This document shows, piece after piece, positions 11,874 through 23,514 of a stretch of 64,000 nt of DNA (position 1 is the first letter of the stretch; each line of letters starts with the position of its first letter). Source of the stretch: Marasmius tenuissimus (Eukaryota; Basidiomycota; Agaricomycetes; Agaricales; Marasmiaceae); assembly GCA_029532415.1 (NCBI GenBank), contig JAQOTA010000016.1:248001-312000 (forward strand). The letters run 5' to 3'. The notes beneath the pieces are model-generated. The model saw only the letters and a list, made by a program, of their open reading frames with translations. It did no database searches and was not told where the DNA came from. Made by a program: the position numbers and the translations under genes.

Positions 11874-13702
11874 CCCAAAATAGTCTTGTCGATTTCAAGC
11901 GAAAACAGAACTGTGCGGGCTACAAGGCGAATGAGACCGAACTGGGAGTAAGGGTCCGGGATGTATTTGAGGAGTTGAAGACGGGCATTTTTGTCGCCGG
12001 GACCTCTGTCAGCCAATTTCAAAGGCAGTGACCATCCGCGCACGAGCCATCCCTGGTCCCGACTTTTGTTCTCACGCCTCTTTCCAGGCTATTCTTGCCA
12101 ACTCCGTGCTCGTTCGAGGCGTTGTCTAGATTGTGATCTCTTCGACTCAGAAACGACACAAGAAGCGTACCATCAACTTGGATATCAAAACATAAACTGA
12201 CTTCTCTCGCGCACGAGCAGCCCATCCGGACCGCGACAATTTGGCGATGGCTGGTAGACTTCGGCCCCATCATCTATGTTATATAGTACCAACCTGTCGC
12301 TGATACGTCTATACTATCCTAGGACACTGATAGGCGCTTCTGAGTCTTCTTGGAGCTTCTTAACGGATCCTCCTTGGTGATTGAGGCAGTCGTAACGTAT
12401 TCCATGATTTTACTTCATCCAGCACCTCCGGGTCAGACTCCGTTGTAACAAGGGAACATACTTTGGAAATATCTATCCGTTTGGCATGCCCAAACGCCTC
12501 GTCATGGATATATGCAGCCAACAGACCGGCTCGGGCACGTAGAACAACTGCGAAGCTGTTGGGTCCCAGGACGTCAGTTTCGTGAACATCTTCAACACAA
12601 CCACCCAGTGCGAGTCACTTGTTTTATTCAACAATGACAACCGTGAAGATAACCTTGTGGGCACTGGGGGTGTTTATGTAGAAAGAACACGCAAGGAGGC
12701 TCTTAGGGGCATTGACAATTGAACAGCGGCCAAGAAACAAGACACCCATCTCCTGACTTACGGGAGCTACCGGCGTTGGAAGAATTGCCATTGCAATGAC
12801 CACCTGAAACACATACATACCTGCTCAATCCCAGGGCCACGTCTCATCTACTGATCAGAACTAAGCTAGATCAACGAATTCACTGTGCCTACAAATTTCA
12901 TGGTAAGGTCCTGGATTGGCAATGAAAATCTTGGGGTGATCAGCGAGTAGTCACCTACAAATCAACCTGATTGAAGTCGTCAGGTTGTTATCGTCAGTCT
13001 GGTTTCATGAGGCTATGTGCGAGCAGCCGGCAGGTGAAGAAGTTCAGAATGTCTGACCACACAGCTTCGAGGGTGCGGTGTAAACGACCTTCTGGTTGAG
13101 CACTCAGAATCCTTCATCCATTTTGTCGCCACCCGGCGCATCCGGAGCGGCCTGTATCTGCAGGTGTGTATCCATTTTGGTGACTATTGCGAGAAATTAA
13201 CAAGTAAACTGCACTGGGAATGCGTTACGACCGATGAATCCCACCAGGTACAAGGGATCCAAGACAATAAAATAGTCCTCCTACGGGTCGAGCAGTAACT
13301 GCAACCTGTACGCGGGAAAAACGACGGCAAGTAGCTGAAGCAGGATCGTACCGTGACTACGTAGCCGTCAAAGGTTTTTCACGACTGCACCACCCTTGTC
13401 AAAATTCAGAAAGTACTGGGCTCCTGAGACGGCCTATGAGGTGCCCGGAGGCCAGTACGTGGGGCCTAAACGGTCGTGGGCATGCGAACAGATTACATTG
13501 CTCATTGCCGACCCTACTCCCAGTACTAAATCCCTTTTAATCCCTCATGCGAGCAGGAATGAATCGTCTGACAACCACCTCCCTCACGGAGTACTTTGAA
13601 AAACACGCTGGCGACGACAAGATGTCGGGGGATACCCGGGAACGGGCTGGGATTGTCACGTAAGATAGGATGAGTGTCTAGAGAGAAGAGAAACCAGGGC
13701 GT
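11874..13702. other. 1.8-kb gene-poor interval
   Basis: No ORF here resembles a known protein and no terminal repeats or transposase motifs were seen. Small open frames exist on both strands: minus 12473-12664, minus 12628-12818 with a possible splice, plus 13558-13662. The part next to 11873 must include the RIB3 promoter. The rest could be decayed sequence or a non-coding transcript. Confidence 0.5.
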
Positions 13703-14948
13703 TCAGCAATGGGCAATACTCTCTAACACAATACGTGCCTTCATGACTTGTGAATTCACGCGGTTGATGGTGCTAAGCCACGACCAACCGAACGGTGTTG
13801 CATTCTGTAAGTCGACCGTAGATGCTTCTTGATCTGCAGGGTCCTCGTACACAGGACATACAACAATGGCGAATCTAGACTTGATTAAGGATAGATTGGA
13901 AGGTGAGAGAAATGGATCCACATACTCTGCGTGGGTGAAGACGGGACCCCGCTTGTATAAGAGATAGTCGACGCAGAACTTGATTCCATTTTTGACGACC
14001 CATCCGAGGGAACGGTAGTGATGGTATGCTGCATAGTGTACGAGGAAGGGATTATCGAGTTGCAATGGCGGAGGGGGTGAATGAGGTATGGGAGGAGCAA
14101 GATGTATGTGTTGGAAAGAAGTCCATACTTGCTCCAGTGTGAGAGGTTCGTCCTAAGGAAACATCAGTGACGCTGTCAGCGCATGATAGAACGAACCATA
14201 CCGTGTTAGGATCTAGGATGGTGAGACAATCGAGAGTCCATGCAAGGAAGAATGCCTCGCAAAGGGTAAGCTGGAGATGCTCGAGATTTTCGATAAACTC
14301 TTGTTCCTCCTCGTCTACTCTAATTTGAGGGGAAGAGATCATAGCTTGTGACGCCGCAAAATCGGGTAAAGGTTTCCATGTAGAACCCGAGGGAATTTCA
14401 GGTCCGGAAAGTGCAGGTACGATAACTCTTCCTTCGGTTTCGAAGATGGCCTCTGCTTCGGCAGCAACTGCAGCGATGGCCTGCGCTCGATCAATTTTGA
14501 ATTGTTTCCTTTCTGCTCGTCGTTTCTCTCTCATTTGTTCGGATGTCAAACCTAGAGGATTGCATTAGAGGCTTGTTGGAGACACCCGGGTCGCGCGCGA
14601 CGCACCCGTTCGACCAGCTTTCCTATCATTAATCTGGCGAGCAAGCCAGCTTGGTTCACTCCGTGAAAGATCACCCTTCCCGAAGAATCCTTTCCTCCAA
14701 AGAGTTTTGGAAGAGCTTGGGTCAACTGCCCAGACAGATCGGGTTGCAATGTCAAGATATGCTTCGCAATGTGGATTTAGAACCTCATTCAGCGAAAGAC
14801 CAAGGAGACCGAGTGTTGAGCGGACTTTGTTGGGGAAAGGACTCTGGAAAACGAGAGGAAGAGGATGTGCGTAGATTCTGTTGTTCTCAGCGCGACGAGC
14901 GCCACCCTTGTTGGGTCCTCCAGTGTTTCTGTGTCGACCGCCAGCCAT
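13703..14948 (-). CDS. SEN2: tRNA-splicing endonuclease catalytic subunit Sen2
   Basis: Three exons (14606-14948, 14202-14551, 13703-14152) give 380 residues. The C-terminal third is the endonuclease fold: YHHYRSLGWVVKNGIKFCVD, LLYKRGPVFTHAEY, then PFGWSWLSTINRVNSQVMKARIVL. By comparison with archaeal and yeast enzymes, the likely catalytic triad is the Tyr of LLYKRG, the His of THAEY and the Lys of QVMKAR. Sen2 cuts the 5' splice site of pre-tRNA within the Sen2/34/54/15 complex. The N-terminal part (GGPNKGGARRAENNRIY, HPLPLVF) also fits Sen2, and a Lys/Arg-rich helix follows (EQMREKRRAERKQFK). It is transcribed divergently from the gene at 15211. Confidence 0.93.
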
Positions 14949-15052
14949 TCGAAAGCAAAGCAAAAGAGTTATGGGTCCTTGTATGAGTCACAACCGCCGC
15001 GAAGCGTGGGAGTGCCGGCTTGAGATGCCGCAGCTCACAATGACAAGCGCGA

Positions 15053-15059
15053 TCACGTG
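15053..15059. promoter_or_regulatory. TCACGTG E-box in the SEN2/acidic-protein divergent promoter
   Basis: A TCACGTG heptamer lies about 105 bp from the SEN2 ATG and 150 bp from the ATG at 15211. It matches the core bound by bHLH factors. Assignment to a factor is inference. Confidence 0.4.
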
Positions 15060-15210
15060 TATTGTTGTACTTTTATTGTGGTTCCCCATGGCAGAAAACG
15101 AGGCGCCGGCGATGCATGGTCCTCGCCTTGATCTTTCCAGACTACAGAACAAGAACAAGAAGAACAAGAGAAATTCGTCCAGAAATCCGACAATCATTCA
15201 ACGAATTCCT

Positions 15211-18200
15211 ATGACTGCTAGCAACGATAACAACGGTATTCTATCTCCACCATCTTCACAACCCAGGGAAATGCAGGTCGAGCAGGAACAAGAAGCCAGG
15301 CAGTTAATCAGTCCACCCCCAGAAGAAGAGCTTAGGCCTTCTCGACACTCTGTGAGTCTTTAATCCATTGTTCAGCTCAAGTATTGACCTTCGAGGTCGA
15401 CTCCAGATCGGTCCCTCACTTTCATTAAGCAATTTTAAACGGAAACGTTCAGTACAAGTTCCTCTAAGCTACAGCCCACAAGCCACTCCCAATCCTAAGC
15501 CCCGGAAACAGTCTAAACAGGCTCAGTCTATCGCTTCTCCTACCAAATCCAGATATCACCTCATTGAATCGCCCCACGCCAGTAACCCCAATGCAGACTT
15601 CGTACCGCCTTCCAGATTGCGGGGGAGGATGTCAGACGAGTCAGAGGCTTCGACGTCTACCAGGCGTGGTAGACGCAGTGCAACGCCAATTGTCGTCCCG
15701 CCCTACGAACCACCTAAAGAGGTCTTTACACCACCAAGAGAAATCACTCTCACTCCCAGCCCGTCCAAGCCCAAGAGGGCATCCAGGAAATCAGTACGGA
15801 AGACACTGGGGATAAAACTCGAACCTCCTTCCGACATGGATGCCATCTTGAAGGAGCCCATGCCTCCAGCCAGTCCCACAGATGACCCCCTGCTGCTCAG
15901 CGACTCAATGGAACCGGAAGAACGCCCAGTGACCCTGCCACCAATGGACATTGTCACCGCTACCCCTCGCAGGCCTACCAGGCGAGCAGAACTAGAAGGC
16001 AGCCTGCCACCATCATCACCACCGTCCCCATATTCCCCAGTTCACGAGCAACATAACCAAGATAACGACCTACCTATATCCTCCTCACCCGTCGATGGAG
16101 TTGACTATTTCTTCCCTCAAGACCTTCCCAACGTATCTGAATTGCAAGATATGTCAACTTCAGACGATGACGACGTTGACATGGATATCAGCCTAGCCGA
16201 CGCTAAAGGTCCCATCCCTAGTTTCGTCTTCCCACCGCGAGGGAAAGTTCACACAGCTACCAACGAGTGGAGCGACGAGGAGAGCGACGAGGAACTGGCT
16301 GCAATCCACTTGCGCAGCCGCGGCGAGGAGGTTGGAGATGGCGAAGGGGAGTTTACCGGAAAATGGCGAATGTGGCAGGTCAGGACAAAGTGTGATCCTC
16401 CCAGCAGCGCGACCAAGTCGAGGATGGACAGTTGGGGCCGACCAATCAGCCCTTACCCACTCGAACTTAGGGAACAGAGGAGCGGGAGCCCATCTCCCGG
16501 TAGTAATGGGGTGGAAGACGATGTCACTGTGCACCTGGTTAGGGACCGTACCGGAGACGATAACCACGCTACCGAGGAGCACGATGAGCAGGTAGTCGGG
16601 GCGCCGAGCATTGAAACCCAAACCAACGTGGGGGAAGAGGGCGGAGATGACGAACAGGAGGAAGCCGAGGTTCGCGCGATGAGCATTGAGCCTGACCATC
16701 ACGAGGATAGGCCTGGTGAGGGGGATAGCGAAGAGGAGGACAGAGAAGAAGAGGAAGTCCGTGCAATGAACATCGAGCCCGACGTTCGCCACGACTCCGA
16801 TTCAGAACACGATGAAGATGACGAGAGAGAAGAGGAGGAAGTCAGGGAGATGAGCTTCATTGAGGAAGAGGAAAGCGACCAGGGCGATATTATACCTGGT
16901 AGTCCCCCGTCTGCTCCTCAGCCAATGTCCCTTGGCCCTCAGCCCACACTTTCTGCCTCACGTCCAGTAACCCCCCACCGAACGCCATTGCCAACAACTA
17001 TTCCACTTACGCGGGACCTATCCTTCCTTCGAACAGCCAAATCGCCGGCAAATAAATCACGTCCCTCACTTTACAGGCGGTTGTCGAAAACTCCAGCGGG
17101 GAACAAGGCAGCCGACGTTACCGATCGCGAAGGCCATACAGAACCCCAAGCTGCTAATGACGATATCGAAGAGGAGCACGAGGATACTTCTAGGGATTCT
17201 CAACTGCAATATCAGGATGTTGAGATCGAGCTTCCCCATGATGATGAAGAAAGCAGCGATGAAGATGAGGATCCTTGCTTGGTGAAGATCACAAGTGCGG
17301 ACCCAAGGGCTGCCGCGAGAGCAGCTGCGATATTGAAGCAGGTTAGCACTCTCCTCTCCTTGTCGTGTCCATTAAATGGGCTTAATTGACCTCTGTTCAG
17401 CATGACTACGATTGTTTCACCAAGGTTACCGCCAGGGAAAAGAGGCGTCGGCACTCATCCTACAACGATGCAGTACATCCCCTCGACAGCCTAAAGAAAG
17501 ACAATAGGAGACGAACAGTCACCGCGGCCGGTATCACGAAGTCACTTTCCCCTGCACGTCGCGACAAATCAAGGAGACATAGTTTTGGCACTGTCATTGG
17601 AGACAACGTCTTCATGCCCGGGACCCCGGTCGTCACACTCACTGGGTTGCTGAACGAGGCCGAGCAGCAAATTGGATCCCCGGCAGTCGAGCTCGGTAGG
17701 AACAAGCCTGATGCACTAGAGACGCCCCTGCCCCAACATTGTGCAAGGGCATCCCATGGCAAAGACGATGCGTCACAGTGGGAATGGACCAAGGAAGATT
17801 GGAAAACACTCGATGCATGCTTTACCGACGAGAGAATTGCACTTGCCGATTGCGACCTGAGCTTTGATATGGCCGACGTTGACGCGGTGGATCTTGACAA
17901 GGTAGTCGAAAGATTCCTCGAACTCGTGGACGTTGAGCTCGAGGAGGGTTTAGAAGGTCCATGGACGAGGCAAGTTCCCCCTTTGGTTTTGCAACATACC
18001 CAGACTAATCGGCTTCTGAACTAGGGATAACATACGTACGCGAGCGGGAGCTATTCGGAAGAAGCAGAAGAGTGGAAAGGTTGCCCCGCCCACTCCTGTC
18101 GGGACTGCGATGCGGTCTCGCCTCAGTCTTGCGTCAAATTCAGCACCTATCTTCAGTACACCGTCCGCTCCTCCCACCCGCACGATCTCGGACACTCCCT

Positions 18201-19003
18201 CATGGACACCGGGCCTCACGCCGTTACCAAAGAGATATACCCTCCCCCCTGCAATTGGTTCAGAGGCGCCTTTTAGCAGTATCAAGATGCCTAGGACGAA
18301 AGCCTTGATGGCACCGAGGTATGGTTACCTCCTGGAAGAAGCTGAGAAGGTCAGCCGGGGTGATACGTCGTCGACTCCGTTGGAATCCTCAGCCGATGAA
18401 GTCCTCGATGAAGAGATTGAACAAGACGAAGTCGAGAACTCGCTGGAGATTTCCAGAGACTCCGACGACAGTCTTGAGATTGATGATGAAGATGCATCCT
18501 CTGCGTCAACGCAGCAGCCTCAGGGGCTGGGCGGCCGAATGAAAGGAATAATATTTTCTTACCTTCCTACCCTTTCCAAGACTTCGCAGCCGAGTTCCAA
18601 GAAGCCCACTCGCCCTCGACAAGCCGGATTGCCTTTACCACCCCCAGATGTCCTATCAAAGCAACGCGGACCTATCGCTACACCCGCACGAACAGCAGTG
18701 CCTCGAGGGCCAGCACCGAAGGATCTGGTTACGTTAAACCATCAGGATTTGCCCCCGGAGACGAAGATACCTAGGAGGAAGGAGAAGCCCAAGAGGCTCG
18801 TTGAGTTGAAGAATGTGCAACCACCAGTAGAACCTGAGATTCGAAGGAACACGACGGGCGGAGGAGGAGGCCTGCGAAGGAAGGGCAGCGTGAAAGATCT
18901 AGTAAAGGGCTTCGAGGAGTTGGAAAGAAGCTCTAGTAGTTTGAGCATGAGGAATGAGAAGGTCAAGGCCAAGGAGGCCGCGAGACCTGCATGGAGGCCC
19001 TGA
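15211..19003 (+). CDS. Large acidic, mostly disordered protein of unknown function
   Basis: Four exons (15211-15351, 15407-17341, 17401-17969, 18025-19003) sum to 1207 residues. I do not recognise the family. The N-terminal half is rich in Pro, Ser and basic patches (RRGRRSATP, KPKRASRKSVRK). The middle is strongly acidic and carries three degenerate repeats around EEEEVRAMNIEPD (about 16655-16870). A more ordered-looking, alanine-rich stretch spans the second splice (DPRAAARAAAILKQ, HDYDCFTKV), followed by WEWTKEDWKTLDACFTDER and a predicted helix (VDLDKVVERFLELVDVELEE). The C-terminus is basic. Composition suggests a nuclear protein with chromatin or scaffold roles, but this is inference only. 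The third intron is GC-AG. The ATG at 15211 was chosen because upstream in-frame codons overlap the SEN2 promoter and 5' end. Confidence 0.75.
17970..18024 (+). other. GC-AG intron in the acidic-protein gene
   Basis: The exon ends in ACGAG and the intron begins GCAAGT and ends CTAG. No GT donor nearby keeps the frame into the next exon, and the GC donor otherwise has perfect consensus. Confidence 0.75.
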
Positions 19004-19611
19004 TTTACAGCTGGTTTTACGTTCGACGTTCAACGGTTGGCGAACGATGTTTATGCCATATGTACATGCCACTTATGATTTCACACTCATTTTGCCCTCT
19101 TCATCTCTCTCTATGTCTTATATCTAACTTCCACTCTCATTATCACTCTCATTATCCGTTCTTTATGATATATTTGACCTATACTCGATACGCAGGGCGT
19201 TTTACATTTATCAACTTGTACGATCAGTTGACTGGGATCTCGGTAGATAGTTGTTTGTTGTTCGGAGTGTGGACTTTAGTTGGTTGATACTACTAATCGC
19301 TCGAATCACCATTCCATGGACCACCTCGGAGTTGGAGTTCAACGTCGAATGTTGAGCAGCTTCAGTAGTGCACACAGTCTGGGCTTCATTACTCTGACTC
19401 CTAGTAAAAGTAATCCTGTAGTCTGACTGGGCGGCCGGGCAAACAAAACAGGATGCACAGGTACTAACTGTGGATTTTCCTGAATGCCTTTCGTTGAACA
19501 ACTGCAACCTGGAGTCTCGAAGCCTCGCGACGCGACGCGCTGGTGATTCATGTGACGTGCCGAGCAACCACTCATCTAGCTCTACCACCATCATCTCCAC
19601 TACGACTCCCC
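19004..19611. other. Intergenic region upstream of dynein intermediate chain
   Basis: It contains the 3' end of the acidic-protein gene, with pyrimidine-rich CTCTCATT repeats near 19130-19155, and the dynein intermediate chain promoter. No gene seen. Confidence 0.5.
19548..19555. promoter_or_regulatory. TCATGTGA motif upstream of dynein intermediate chain
   Basis: This 8-mer lies about 57 bp before the ATG at 19612 and is directly followed by CGTG. It belongs to the motif set shared by several promoters here. Confidence 0.4.
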
Positions 19612-22076
19612 ATGTCCTCTTCGTCAGACAAACGGCGGCAGGAAATTGAGGCGAAGAGGGCGAAGCTCGCTGAACTTAGGAAAGCCAGGCTTGAAAGGCA
19701 GAATGCTGATCCCAATCGAAAAACTACAGATGTGAGTCCGGATATCACCTGAAGTAGGTGTCCTTGAGATAGTTACATTACATTTGTCCTGCAGCCCACC
19801 TCAGGCCCTTCAACACCGAAAAAATCACACGATATAGATGATTTCGTCAAGTCGATATTGCGGGAACCTAGAGGCACGGACAGCGGTGGTGATATAACAC
19901 CTTCATCGTCAGTTCCCGGCACACCATCTATAGGACAACATGGTCTGCCAAACATATCATCTCTCTCGTCGGGGAGAGTGAGCAGACAATCGGATAGAAT
20001 GAGCTTGGGAACGACATTGGCCAGTTCTGCGACTGATAATGTCATGGAACGGTGCGTTGAAGAAATATCATCGACAGTCCTTATTCTGATTGGATCTCGT
20101 TCAATGTCAGAGAAATGGTACCTCGGTTTTTGCCCGACCTCATAGACGTGGAACAAGAATTATTTGAGCTCCCTCGAAAGGAGAGAGTGATGTATAACAA
20201 GGAAGTTCAAGTGGTCACGGAAACTACTCAACCTGCTGAAGCTCTGGAGGATGAGACACGACATCGTGTGTTGACAGAAGCGGAACTGGAGGCTATTCAG
20301 GCTGCGCAAGACCGCGAACTTGAGGAGGAGAGCGTTCAGCTGGACAAAGAGATCGAGGAAGAAATTAGAGGTGTGTAATCCTCCGCATCGCAATGCCTAT
20401 TCAGCATACTTGAGCTTTTGCCCTCCAGAAATACCGGCAGAAGAGCTAGCAGGCATACTTTCTGCTCCTGAGCTGTATGAATTCGTCGACTCCACGACGA
20501 AGATGTTCTACAAAGCTCTCAATGCATACGACTATACGCGCGACTACCGAGTTGGGACAGAGACTGGAGGGTGCAGTTATTCCGTCACTCACGCGCTCGT
20601 GTTTTTATTGAACGCTTCTATAGGGAGGACTCAGAAGGCCGAATCAAACGGGTTTGCGCATTTTGGGATGAAAGGTACAACAAGAACAGGTCGATCACGG
20701 ACTTGGACTGGTCGCCACAGGTGTGTAAACACTCAGCTCTGAGGTTATAATCTAACGATTCATTGTGCTAGTATCCTGAGCTCAGCGTTGCATCTTACAA
20801 CAAGAATCCGGCCGCATTAAATGAACCGGATGGTATTGTAACGGTTTGGAACTTGCACCTCCTCGAACGACCAGAATTCGTGTTCCATTCGCAAGTCCGT
20901 GAGCGTTCCTTCCGACTTTACGACCAGATCAAGGCTCATGACTTGAATGTACTTCTAGTCCGATGTTCTTTCAGTCACCTTTTCGCCATTTCACTCAAAC
21001 CTTGTCTTTGGTGGAACCTACTCGGGTCAGATTCTGCTATGGGATAATCGCGCGAAACACCTTCCTGTACTAAAGACACCTTTGTCTGCATCGGGTCACA
21101 CACATCCTGTCTACGCGATGCAGATGGTTGGCACGCAAAATGCACACAATCTTATAACATCAAGTACAGATGGGACAGTGTGTAGCTGGTTAGTCGATAT
21201 GTTAGCTCAGCCCCAGGTGCGTGTCGAGATACCTACTTTCTGAATTTACTTCCCGCTTACTTGTCGGCTTGTATCAGGAAACCCTGGAGCTTATACACGC
21301 GGGACACAACAAGACAGGAGAAGTTGCAATTACGACTATGGATTTCCCCGACAATGAAACGACCACATTCTGGGTTGGCACCGAAGAGGGCAACGTTTAC
21401 CAGGCCAACCGGTATGACCGTGCTGGTGCTAAAGCCGGGCTGAACCAGTACGACGTGTACAAGGGACATGCGGGGCCCGTCATGGGTCTCCACTTCCACC
21501 CCACGAGTGGTTCAGTCGATTTCTCCGATTTGTTCTTGACAACTTCAGTCGATTGGACGGTAAAATTGTGGAGAACAAAATCTTTGGCCAAGCCATCCAC
21601 GACCCCGCACGCTATTTCTCCCATTTATTCGTTCGACGAAGCAGATGACCCTGTCTATGATGTCAAATGGCACCCTCAACATCCGGCGCTGTTTGGAACG
21701 GTAGACGGCTCTGGGAAGTTTGATATCTGGAATCTGAACGCGGATACAGAGGTCAGAATCTCCTACTAACAGAGGATTTCCCGTGTTTCATTGACGCTGA
21801 TCAACTTTCACCCTCTTTTTCCAGGTCCCAATCATATCAACAGGGGTGGGCTCCGGGCGAGCATTGAATAAATTACAGTGGGATCGTAAAGACGGACGTC
21901 GGGCTGCCCTTGGTGGAGGCGATGGGAAGCTATATGTTTATGATATCGGTGACTTGGCAACACCAAAAGAGTCCGAGTGGAATGAGCTTCAGAAAACTGT
22001 TTCTGGGATAGTGGGCGGAGGACAAACGAATGGGATGTTGGACGGAGATGGCCCGAAGATAATTACCGGCCGATAA
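19612..22076 (+). CDS. Cytoplasmic dynein 1 intermediate chain
   Basis: This is the non-catalytic dynein subunit that ties the heavy chains to light chains and to dynactin p150-Glued. The N-terminus is a single alpha-helix/coiled coil ([20 protein letters not shown]), the expected p150 and NudE binding site. A serine-rich linker follows, then [24 protein letters not shown], which matches the region before the propeller in animal DYNC1I. WD repeats follow with strong family matches: VASYNKN read across a splice, [96 protein letters not shown]. Several introns interrupt the gene. It converges on HSK3, another microtubule gene. Confidence 0.95.
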
Positions 22077-22435
22077 GTTGCTTGATACCCTAACATGTCT
22101 TTTCGTTTATGTTTCTAATACTCAAAGCGATGGAAGGAGCTATCTTTCAGGAGAGTGAACAAGGACACTACTAACTAGTGCAATGTGCTTGAGACGAACT
22201 TCAGCGCGCGGGTAACGGCCGAATCTAAAAGTGTTGTAGTAGCTAGCTTTACCCTCACGCAATTTCTTCGCAATCGTCTCGAACTATAGACGGTAAGATA
22301 CAGATCCATAATTCCTGCGGGTTGAAATTGTATGTCTAAAGAATCAGCCAAAATGATGAGCCGAAACTGAACATGCAGATAGGTGCTTCAAGGTATTTCA
22401 CTCACCTGAACAAAGATACTACATAATTCCGAAGA
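22077..22435. other. Convergent intergenic region
   Basis: Shared 3' region of the dynein intermediate chain (+) and HSK3 (-). No coding or RNA feature seen. Confidence 0.5.
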
Positions 22436-22737
22436 CTACGAGGTTCTCTGTGCCTCGAAGCTATCATCATCGGGTTCTTCAGGGTTCAAGGAGCTCGCAA
22501 TCGTCATGAACCTAATTTAGAGAAGAGAATCAGGAGGATATCCTTCCCATGATCAAATCGTGAGGCATACCTTGCCGCATCCAATCCAGCAAACGTTCGC
22601 ATCGAATGAAGATCTACCTGCATTAGCTCCCAAAGATCGGCATTTTGTCCCATAGCCTGATTCATCCGTTTGAAACTGTGAGCTAGCTGTGCGTAGAGCC
22701 GTTCTTTAGCTTGTGTCGCGTTAGTCGGGGCGTTCAT
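22436..22737 (-). CDS. HSK3: DASH/Dam1 complex subunit Hsk3
   Basis: Two exons (22571-22737, 22436-22511) give only 80 residues. The start, KERLYAQLAHSFKRMNQAM, and the second helix region, with LDAARFMTIAS formed across the splice, fit the Hsk3 pattern of a short helical protein with a conserved RxYxQLxxxL opening. Hsk3 is an essential structural part of the fungal DASH ring that couples kinetochores to microtubules. The acidic C-terminus (NPEEPDDDSFEAQ) is a short tail. The 59-nt intron has a GTATGC donor and TTAG acceptor. Identification rests on pattern memory of the family, so moderate to good confidence. Confidence 0.75.
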
Positions 22738-23514
22738 GGTAGTTCAAGTTGAAAGAACATGTGTCATGTGACGCAGAGAGTCAGACGCGTCGCGTTCACT
22801 CCACGCGAGCATCGACGAGCGCTTCGAGTTGAAGTTCCTGATTTGATTCAACAAATGGATATGGACACAAAATACAAGGGGACGTAAGTACTAGCTACCA
22901 AGGGGCACTAAAAGGAGCGATATGTAGTCTCCCGGCTACAACAAAGTTAGTTCAATAACTCAATAATTCGGTTCGTTCGTGAATGGTCATAAGGGAAGTG
23001 GGATGGGGAATGGGGGAATGGAATGTGGAAAGATAGAAGGAGAAAGGATGTGTAGCAGATCGAAGGGGTGGGTGAGTGGTGGGGGGATAAGGATGATTAT
23101 AACAACAATTCGAGAGGGAGAGGGACTGGATGATGAGACAAGACATATATACCATGTAAAAACAACGTTTGGACCGATGGAGGAAAAAAATGGATGGGAT
23201 GGATGGATGATACAGTTGAGAAATAGTTAGCCCCTTCAGGGAGTGTTAGAAAAATGGAATCGGTAAGTACTACAGCAAATGAAAACGAAAGAGTCAGGAC
23301 AAAGCGACCCAGAAATGGTGAGGGGGAAGTGGCTTGGAAAAGATGGGTGGGGCCGCCAGGGGACGAGGACTGGACGCATTTTTTCAGGAAAGCAGATGAT
23401 CCGAGGGAAATGTCGTCTATAATGATACTGGTATAGTCTTGCAGGAACCAAGTCGAGAAAGCAGAGCAACTGGGGGGGTGAGCAAGGAGGAAACAACATG
23501 GATGGTGTCAGATA
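22738..23514. other. HSK3 promoter and purine-rich tract
   Basis: The HSK3 promoter lies just right of 22737. The stretch 22979-23220 is strongly purine-rich on the plus strand with runs of four to six G. It lies downstream of the minus-strand AT-hook gene and so may be its pyrimidine-rich 3' UTR. Open frames across it are composition artefacts. Confidence 0.5.
22764..22771. promoter_or_regulatory. TCATGTGA motif upstream of HSK3
   Basis: This 8-mer starts 27 bp before the HSK3 ATG and is the same 8-mer as in the dynein intermediate chain promoter. Confidence 0.4.

Noticed and set aside
13396..13599. 67-codon plus-strand frame in the 12-13.7 kb gap
   Set aside because: It has no ATG start and no similarity to anything known to me.
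11874..13702. Transposon remnant in the gene-poor gap
   Set aside because: I looked for reverse-transcriptase, integrase or transposase motifs and terminal repeats and saw none.
22979..23499. Overlapping open frames rich in Gly, Met and Lys or in Pro, Ser and His
   Set aside because: They follow from the strand-biased purine tract and have no protein-like features.
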